A stretch of 64,000 bases of DNA from JAGQSZ01 sp049647585 (GTDB lineage: Bacteria > Actinomycetota > Acidimicrobiia > Acidimicrobiales > Microtrichaceae), in assembly GCA_049647585.1 (NCBI GenBank), contig JBARXY010000037.1, positions 1-64,000 on the forward strand, given 5' to 3'. Shown here piece by piece: positions 59,488-64,000 of the stretch. Position 1 is the stretch's first letter, and every line of letters starts with the position of its first letter. The notes under the pieces are model-generated. The model was not told the DNA's origin and made no database searches. It was given only the letters and a program-made list of their open reading frames with translations. The translations under genes and the position numbers were made by a program.

Positions 59488-61134
59488 GTGACCATCGAAG
59501 CTCATCAAGGCGAAGATGCGCCGGCCGACCCGAGCGGCGTGCGGTCTGCTGCTTCGAGGGCGTTCGCCGGACCGAATGCCTCGGCAACTTCGCCGAAACG
59601 GGACGGTTCAGCCGACGAAGGTTCGCGTTTCTACCGGATACTCCGTCTGGTCATTCTGGTAGGGCTGATCGTCGCCCTCGGCGTCACGCAGGGCGTGTCG
59701 ATGCTCATCGTCGTCGCTGCGATCGTCGTGATGATCTTCCTGCACGAACTCGGTCATTTCGTCATGGCCAGACGAGCCGGAATGTTGGCCACCGAGTTCT
59801 TCATCGGGTTCGGACCCAAGATCTTCTCGTTCAGACGCGGTGAGACCGAATATGGCCTGAAGGTGATTCCGGCGGGCGCGTATGTCCGGATCATCGGTAT
59901 GAGTTCGATGGAAGAGGTCGACCCCGCTCTGGAGTCACGCACGTATCGACAGAAGAGTTTCTGGCAGCGCATCGGTGTGGCTGTCGCCGGGTCGACGATG
60001 CACTTCATTCTGGCTTTGCTGTTACTGATGACCCAGTTTCTATTTGTCGGGGGGCCCGACGGTGAACGCTGGACAGTCGGGAGCATCACGACCGGTAGCG
60101 CTGCTGAGGCAGCGGGCATCCGCAAGGGTGACGAGATCACGAAGTTCGATGGCGACCCGATCGCGAGCTTCGACGAGTTCCGCAACAAACTCCGGGGCAT
60201 CGATCCGGGCGTGGCGCAACTGACGGTCGTGCGTGGCGGGGGCGAGAGCGTAATTCCCGTCGACCTGTCAACGCGACTGAAGCTGATCGGCACCATCGGC
60301 GAGGACGTCGATGTCATCGACACAGGCCATGGCCTGATCATTGGACAACCTCGCCCGGACGGCGTCGCGTTGGCTGGCGGAATCGTCGGCGGATCCGAAT
60401 TGATTGCCGTCAACGGCACTCCAGTGGACTCCCTGGATGGAGTTGCCGCCGCGGTCGCTGCGGGACAGGCCGACAACAGGGGTGGCAAGACCAGTTTCGA
60501 GACCCGGGAAAAGACCGGGGCCACCTCGACCCACAGCTTCGACCTTGGTACCGCGACCGCGACGACAACACCGACTGCGTTCGTCGGTGTTGGCGAAGAA
60601 CCGGTGCTGACTCGTCGGAATCCTGCGAGCGCCGCCTGGAACTCGGTGAAGACGTTCGGCGAGGTGACGGTCGTGAGCGTCAAGGGGATCGGACAGTTCA
60701 TCTGGCCGCCGAACATGATCAGATTCGTGACCAATACCGTCTCGGGTTCAGACACCACCGACCGGACGAATACGCCTACGCCTGCCGAGTCGACCCCCTT
60801 GGGGGCCAATGCGTCGAGACCCATCTCGATCATCGGGGTGGCAATGCTCGGAAGCGATCTTTCGTCCCAGAACATGGCGAGCCTGATCCAGTTCCTGGCG
60901 CTCATCAACATCTTCTTCGGCGTGTTCAATCTCTTCCCGATGCTTCCCTTCGACGGCGGACATGTGGCAATAGCCGTATATGAGAAGATCCGCGAAGCTC
61001 GAAGGGGAACCAAGCAGCGCTATCTGTCGGATGTTTCCAAGATGGCACCGTTTGCCTACGCCGTGGTCGGAGTGCTGGTGGTCGTCGGACTTCTCGCCAT
61101 GTTCCTGGACATAACCAAGGGCGTCAGTCTCTAG
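59488..61134 (+). CDS. rseP: RIP metalloprotease RseP (site-2 protease)
   Basis: 548 residues. A disordered 45-residue start, a membrane helix, zinc motif FLHELGHFVMARRAG near 90, two PDZ domains (about 190-260 and 275-335), and the distal NIFFGVFNLFPMLPFDGGHV near 475-495 with the third zinc ligand Asp. Cuts membrane-spanning regulators such as anti-sigma factors. GTG start 3 bases after dxr with GGGAGA upstream. Longer than E. coli RseP by about 100 residues, mainly N-terminal and in the loop before the last helices. Confidence 0.93.
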   Translation: MTIEAHQGEDAPADPSGVRSAASRAFAGPNASATSPKRDGSADEGSRFYRILRLVILVGLIVALGVTQGVSMLIVVAAIVVMIFLHELGHFVMARRAGMLATEFFIGFGPKIFSFRRGETEYGLKVIPAGAYVRIIGMSSMEEVDPALESRTYRQKSFWQRIGVAVAGSTMHFILALLLLMTQFLFVGGPDGERWTVGSITTGSAAEAAGIRKGDEITKFDGDPIASFDEFRNKLRGIDPGVAQLTVVRGGGESVIPVDLSTRLKLIGTIGEDVDVIDTGHGLIIGQPRPDGVALAGGIVGGSELIAVNGTPVDSLDGVAAAVAAGQADNRGGKTSFETREKTGATSTHSFDLGTATATTTPTAFVGVGEEPVLTRRNPASAAWNSVKTFGEVTVVSVKGIGQFIWPPNMIRFVTNTVSGSDTTDRTNTPTPAESTPLGANASRPISIIGVAMLGSDLSSQNMASLIQFLALINIFFGVFNLFPMLPFDGGHVAIAVYEKIREARRGTKQRYLSDVSKMAPFAYAVVGVLVVVGLLAMFLDITKGVSL

Positions 61135-61178
61135 ATCCACTGGAGAGGCGCTGCTCCGGGATAGGGGCCCCGCAGGAG

Positions 61179-61184
61179 TACCGT
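61179..61184 (+). promoter_or_regulatory. Leaderless-type -10 TACCGT of ispG
   Basis: TACCGT ends 7 bases before ATG 61192. Confidence 0.5.
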
Positions 61185-61191
61185 GGGTGGC

Positions 61192-62424
61192 ATGGACGCA
61201 GGTTCGGTCATATTTCCACGTCGTGCGACGCGCAGGATCCAGGTTGGCGACGTTCCTATCGGGGATGGTGCCCCGATCAGCATTCAGTCGATGACCACCA
61301 CGAAGACGTCCGATGTCGACGGCACGCTCGGGCAGATCTACGGCCTCGCTGGTGCCGGTTGCGACATTGTCCGGTGTACCTGCAACGACCTGGCTGCGGC
61401 AGAGGGCCTTGCCCGGATAATTCCCCGTAGCCCGATCCCGGTCATCGCCGATATCCACCACCAGTACAAAATGGCGCTCGCCGCCTTGGAAGCTGGAGTT
61501 CACGGACTGCGCCTGAACCCTGGAAATATCCGCAAGCCTGAGCACATCAAGGCCGTCGCGAGCGAGGCTCGGGACAGGGGAGTGCCCATCCGGATCGGGG
61601 TCAACGGCGGTTCTCTCGATCCGACCCTCTATGAGCGCTACGGCAACAAGGTCACTCCCGAGGCGATGGTCGAGTCAGCGATGATGGAAATCGGCTATTT
61701 CGAAGATGTCGGATTCGACCTCATCAAGATTTCGGTGAAGGCATCGAACGTGCCCCTCATGATCGAGGCCTACCGCCAACTCTCCGTCGCGACCGACCAT
61801 CCGCTCCACCTCGGGGTCACCGAGGCCGGACCGTTGCCCGGTGGCTACATCAAGGCGACCGCCGGAATCGCGACCCTCCTGGCGGAGGGTATCGGCGACA
61901 CCATCCGCTATTCCCTGACAGCTGATCCGATCGAAGAGGCTCGCGCCGGGCGACAGCTGCTCGAGGCGTATGGGCTCAGGGAGCGAAAGAACGTCGACCT
62001 GATCGCCTGTCCCAGTTGTGGCCGTGCCGAAGTGGACGTGATCGCCGTCGCCGAGGCGGCCAGGGACGCCTTCGCTGATAAGGAGCTACCGCTTCAGATC
62101 GCTGTCATGGGCTGTGTGGTCAACGGTCCCGGGGAAGCACGAGACGCTGATCTAGGAATAGCTGCAGGTCGCCACCGTGGGCACCTGTTCGTCAAAGGTG
62201 TCAACGTGGCGGTCGTCCCCGAAGACGAGATGGTTGCGACGCTGGTCGACTGGGCGGAGTTCATCGCCGAGAACGGGACCGAAGCCGCTCTGGCCCGTGT
62301 CGATCTCGACAAGGCGCGCCGCGAGGCCGAGAAGGATCGGCAGTCGCTCTTCGATGAGAAGGGGAGCGACGCGAACGCATCTGAACAGCGTGTCGCCCTG
62401 ATCAACAAGCGGTACAACGCCTGA
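61192..62424 (+). CDS. ispG: 4-hydroxy-3-methylbut-2-enyl diphosphate synthase
   Basis: 410 residues. TIM-barrel part IQSMTTTKTSDVDGTLGQIY and VIADIHHQYKMAL; the 4Fe-4S site uses CPSCGR near 268 and the later CVVNGPGEARDADLG near 305. Penultimate MEP-pathway step. ATG 61192 fits the TACCGT element; a GTG at 61183 lies inside that element and is less likely. A 50-residue charged tail follows the core. Confidence 0.94.
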   Translation: MDAGSVIFPRRATRRIQVGDVPIGDGAPISIQSMTTTKTSDVDGTLGQIYGLAGAGCDIVRCTCNDLAAAEGLARIIPRSPIPVIADIHHQYKMALAALEAGVHGLRLNPGNIRKPEHIKAVASEARDRGVPIRIGVNGGSLDPTLYERYGNKVTPEAMVESAMMEIGYFEDVGFDLIKISVKASNVPLMIEAYRQLSVATDHPLHLGVTEAGPLPGGYIKATAGIATLLAEGIGDTIRYSLTADPIEEARAGRQLLEAYGLRERKNVDLIACPSCGRAEVDVIAVAEAARDAFADKELPLQIAVMGCVVNGPGEARDADLGIAAGRHRGHLFVKGVNVAVVPEDEMVATLVDWAEFIAENGTEAALARVDLDKARREAEKDRQSLFDEKGSDANASEQRVALINKRYNA

Positions 62425-62476
62425 TAGGCCCCGCCGAGCACGCCTTGCGTTTGACCCAGCCCGGGTCGAGCGGCAG

Positions 62477-62482
62477 TACGAT
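62477..62482 (+). promoter_or_regulatory. Leaderless-type -10 TACGAT of proS
   Basis: TACGAT ends 8 bases before ATG 62491. Confidence 0.45.
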
Positions 62483-62490
62483 CGCCGCCC

Positions 62491-63906
62491 ATGGCCAAGG
62501 CTCCGATTCTCACCCCCCAGGAAGAGGACTTTCCTCGCTGGTACCAGGACGTTCTCAACAAGGCTCAACTGGCTGATAACGGTCCGGTTCGCGGCACGAT
62601 GGTCATCAGGCCCTACGCCTATGCGATCTGGGAACGCATGGTGGCCGAGGTCGACATCCGCATCAAGGCCGCGGGGGCCGAGAACGCTTACTTCCCGCTG
62701 TTCATCCCAGAGAGCTACCTGCAGCGCGAGGCCGAACACGTCGAAGGGTTCAGCCCCGAGCTCGCGGTCGTCACACACGGTGGCGGCAAGGAGCTCGAGG
62801 AGCCTGTCGTCGTGCGTCCCACGTCGGAAACCGTCATCGGTGAGTACATGGCCAAGTGGATCCAGTCCTACCGCGACCTTCCCCTGCTGCTGAACCAGTG
62901 GGCCAACGTGGTGCGCTGGGAGCTCCGCCCGCGGCTGTTTCTGCGGACGAGTGAGTTCCTGTGGCAGGAGGGACACTGCGCGCACGCCACTCGGGACGAC
63001 GCCGCGGACTATGCGTTGAAGATTCTGCGTGACGTCTACGAGGACTTCATGGTCAACGTTCTGGCAATCCCTGTTTTCACCGGACGCAAGATCGTCGAGG
63101 AGCGTTTCGCCGGGGCCATCAACACGCTGACCTGCGAGGCGATGATGGCCGACGGCAAGGCCCTGCAAATGGGCACGAGCCACGAGCTCGGCCAGAACTT
63201 CGCCAAGGCGTTCGATATCGATTTCCAGGATGAACAGGGTGCCCGTCAGCTCTGCTGGACCACCTCCTGGGGGGTGTCGACAAGGATGATGGGCGGTTTG
63301 ATCATGGCCCACGGAGACGACCGGGGTCTGCAGGTTCCACCTCGCGTCGCAGCAACCCAGGTTGTTGTCATCGTGGTCAAGGACGACGACGGGTCGGTCA
63401 GCGAAACGGCCCGCACGCTCGGCGCCGAGCTCGCCCAGGCCGGAGTTCGGGTTCGTGTCGATGACGCCGTTTCAACTCCGTTCGGTCGTCGGGCCACCGA
63501 TTGGGAACTCAAGGGTGTGCCGGTGAGGATCGAACTCGGTCCCAGGGACCTCGCAGAAGGTCGGGTGGTCGTCGTTCGCCGAGACCTGAGCGAGAAGCAG
63601 CCGGTCGACCTTGCGGCCACGGCGAACCTGGTAGGCGAGCTTCTTGAGAACATCCAGAGCGAGATGCTCGCAACAGCGACACGACGTCGAGACTCCCTGA
63701 CCACCGATGTGTCCACCGTTGCCGAGGCCGCAGAGGCCGCAGCAATAGGGTTCGCCAGAATCCCGTTGGCCGCTCTCGGCGAGGACGGGATCGAGGAACT
63801 GGGTCGCTCGGCGGTGACGGTTCGTTGCCTCCAGGACCCCGACGGGTCGATTCCAACCAGCGACGACGCTCCCGGGACCATCGCGCTGGTGGCTCGCTCA
63901 TATTGA
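62491..63906 (+). CDS. proS: Prolyl-tRNA synthetase, archaeal/eukaryotic type
   Basis: 471 residues. Class II motif 2 RWELRPRLFLRTSEFLWQEGH near 145-165 and motif 3 MAHGDDRGLQVPPRVA near 275, with an anticodon-binding domain and a C-terminal zinc-like-domain region. The length and the absence of the ~180-residue editing insertion between motifs 2 and 3 mark the ProS type 3 (archaeal/eukaryotic) form rather than the usual bacterial one. Confidence 0.94.
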   Translation: MAKAPILTPQEEDFPRWYQDVLNKAQLADNGPVRGTMVIRPYAYAIWERMVAEVDIRIKAAGAENAYFPLFIPESYLQREAEHVEGFSPELAVVTHGGGKELEEPVVVRPTSETVIGEYMAKWIQSYRDLPLLLNQWANVVRWELRPRLFLRTSEFLWQEGHCAHATRDDAADYALKILRDVYEDFMVNVLAIPVFTGRKIVEERFAGAINTLTCEAMMADGKALQMGTSHELGQNFAKAFDIDFQDEQGARQLCWTTSWGVSTRMMGGLIMAHGDDRGLQVPPRVAATQVVVIVVKDDDGSVSETARTLGAELAQAGVRVRVDDAVSTPFGRRATDWELKGVPVRIELGPRDLAEGRVVVVRRDLSEKQPVDLAATANLVGELLENIQSEMLATATRRRDSLTTDVSTVAEAAEAAAIGFARIPLAALGEDGIEELGRSAVTVRCLQDPDGSIPTSDDAPGTIALVARSY

Positions 63907-63921
63907 CGGCGGCGACGCGCC

Positions 63922-63927
63922 TATACT
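63922..63927 (+). promoter_or_regulatory. Candidate -10 TATACT for the gene right of the window
   Basis: A near-consensus TATACT 15 bases after the proS stop codon. TTGACG at 63903-63908 precedes it but with only a 13-base spacer. A transcript starting near 63934 would begin with two adjacent hairpins. Confidence 0.5.
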
Positions 63928-63934
63928 GGTGATG

Positions 63935-63978
63935 TTCCGGTTCTACCGGAAAAGGCGTGGGCCTTGCCCACGCCTTTT
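63935..63978 (+). terminator. Two adjacent hairpins, terminator/attenuator before the next operon
   Basis: TTCCGGT (63935-63941) pairs with ACCGGAA (63945-63951). The second, AAAAGGCGTGGGC (63950-63962), pairs perfectly with GCCCACGCCTTTT (63966-63978) over a 3-base loop, giving a 13-pair stem ending in a T-run. The hairpins share two bases. It can terminate proS read-through or act as an attenuator for the next operon, by synteny rimP-nusA. Confidence 0.7.
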
Positions 63979-64000
63979 CTATGGTGCTGACGATTTGAGC

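Noticed and set aside
59754..61013. 419-residue minus-strand open frame over rseP
   Set aside because: Antisense to the metalloprotease, whose motifs are unmistakable.

Overview
This 64 kb window looks like a chromosomal housekeeping segment of a GC-rich (roughly 60 to 63 % by eye) actinobacterium, most likely of class Acidimicrobiia. Support comes from the fused Kgd-type 2-oxoglutarate decarboxylase, a UvrD2-type helicase with HRDC domain, GTP-dependent PEP carboxykinase, a WhiG/FliA-type sigma factor beside rpsB, the actinobacterial order coaD-yceD-rpmF-rnc-smc, and an archaeal/eukaryotic-type ProRS. The class-level call is inference from gene content; no 16S or tRNA gene is present.

Layout. 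0-8 kb: a nuclease-like NYN protein with S1 domain and histone-like Lys/Ala tail, a HAD hydrolase, kgd, exonuclease III and a hotdog thioesterase. 8-16.5 kb: uvrD2, a thioredoxin, a PH/SHOCT membrane protein, galT-galK, a CaiB-family acyl-CoA racemase/transferase, a PIG-L deacetylase and a small membrane protein. 16.5-18.4 kb: a three-gene lipoprotein operon (SCO1, PCuAC, cupredoxin-like) for extracytoplasmic copper handling. 18.5-22.7 kb: a Gfo/Idh/MocA oxidoreductase, nagA and pckG. 22.7-36.1 kb: rpmB, a decayed FakA-like protein, recG, rsmD, coaD, yceD, rpmF, acpP, rnc, an unusual Fpg/Nei protein and smc. 36.1-40.5 kb: a block (VOC protein, an AT-richer stretch with one small membrane ORF, and a VWA/DUF58/MoxR operon) that separates smc from ftsY, which are often neighbours in actinobacteria. 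40.5-64 kb: ftsY, ffh, rpsP-khpA-rimM-trmD, rplS, yraN, comM-dprA, xerC, whiG-like sigma, a degenerate LytM protein, rpsB-tsf-pyrH-frr-cdsA-dxr-rseP-ispG-proS, ending in a leader with two hairpins that probably belongs to a rimP-nusA operon just outside.

Regulatory grammar. Many genes that begin a transcription unit carry a TANNNT hexamer ending 6 to 8 bases before the start codon and no Shine-Dalgarno site, which is the arrangement of leaderless actinobacterial transcripts. Most operon-internal genes instead overlap (ATGA/GTGA) or have clear GGAGG-type sites. This rule also resolves several start codons (kgd, the PH protein, the 26.9 kb lipoprotein, ispG).

No insertion sequence, prophage, CRISPR array, rRNA or tRNA gene was seen. 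No stretch longer than about 260 bases is without a gene call. I did not find a self-contained novel system. The most unusual items are the NYN-S1-histone-tail protein, several proteins that kept their syntenic place while losing catalytic residues (FakA-like, LytM-like, Fpg-like), a CdsA with a 380-residue acidic extension, and frequent small tandem duplications around gene ends.
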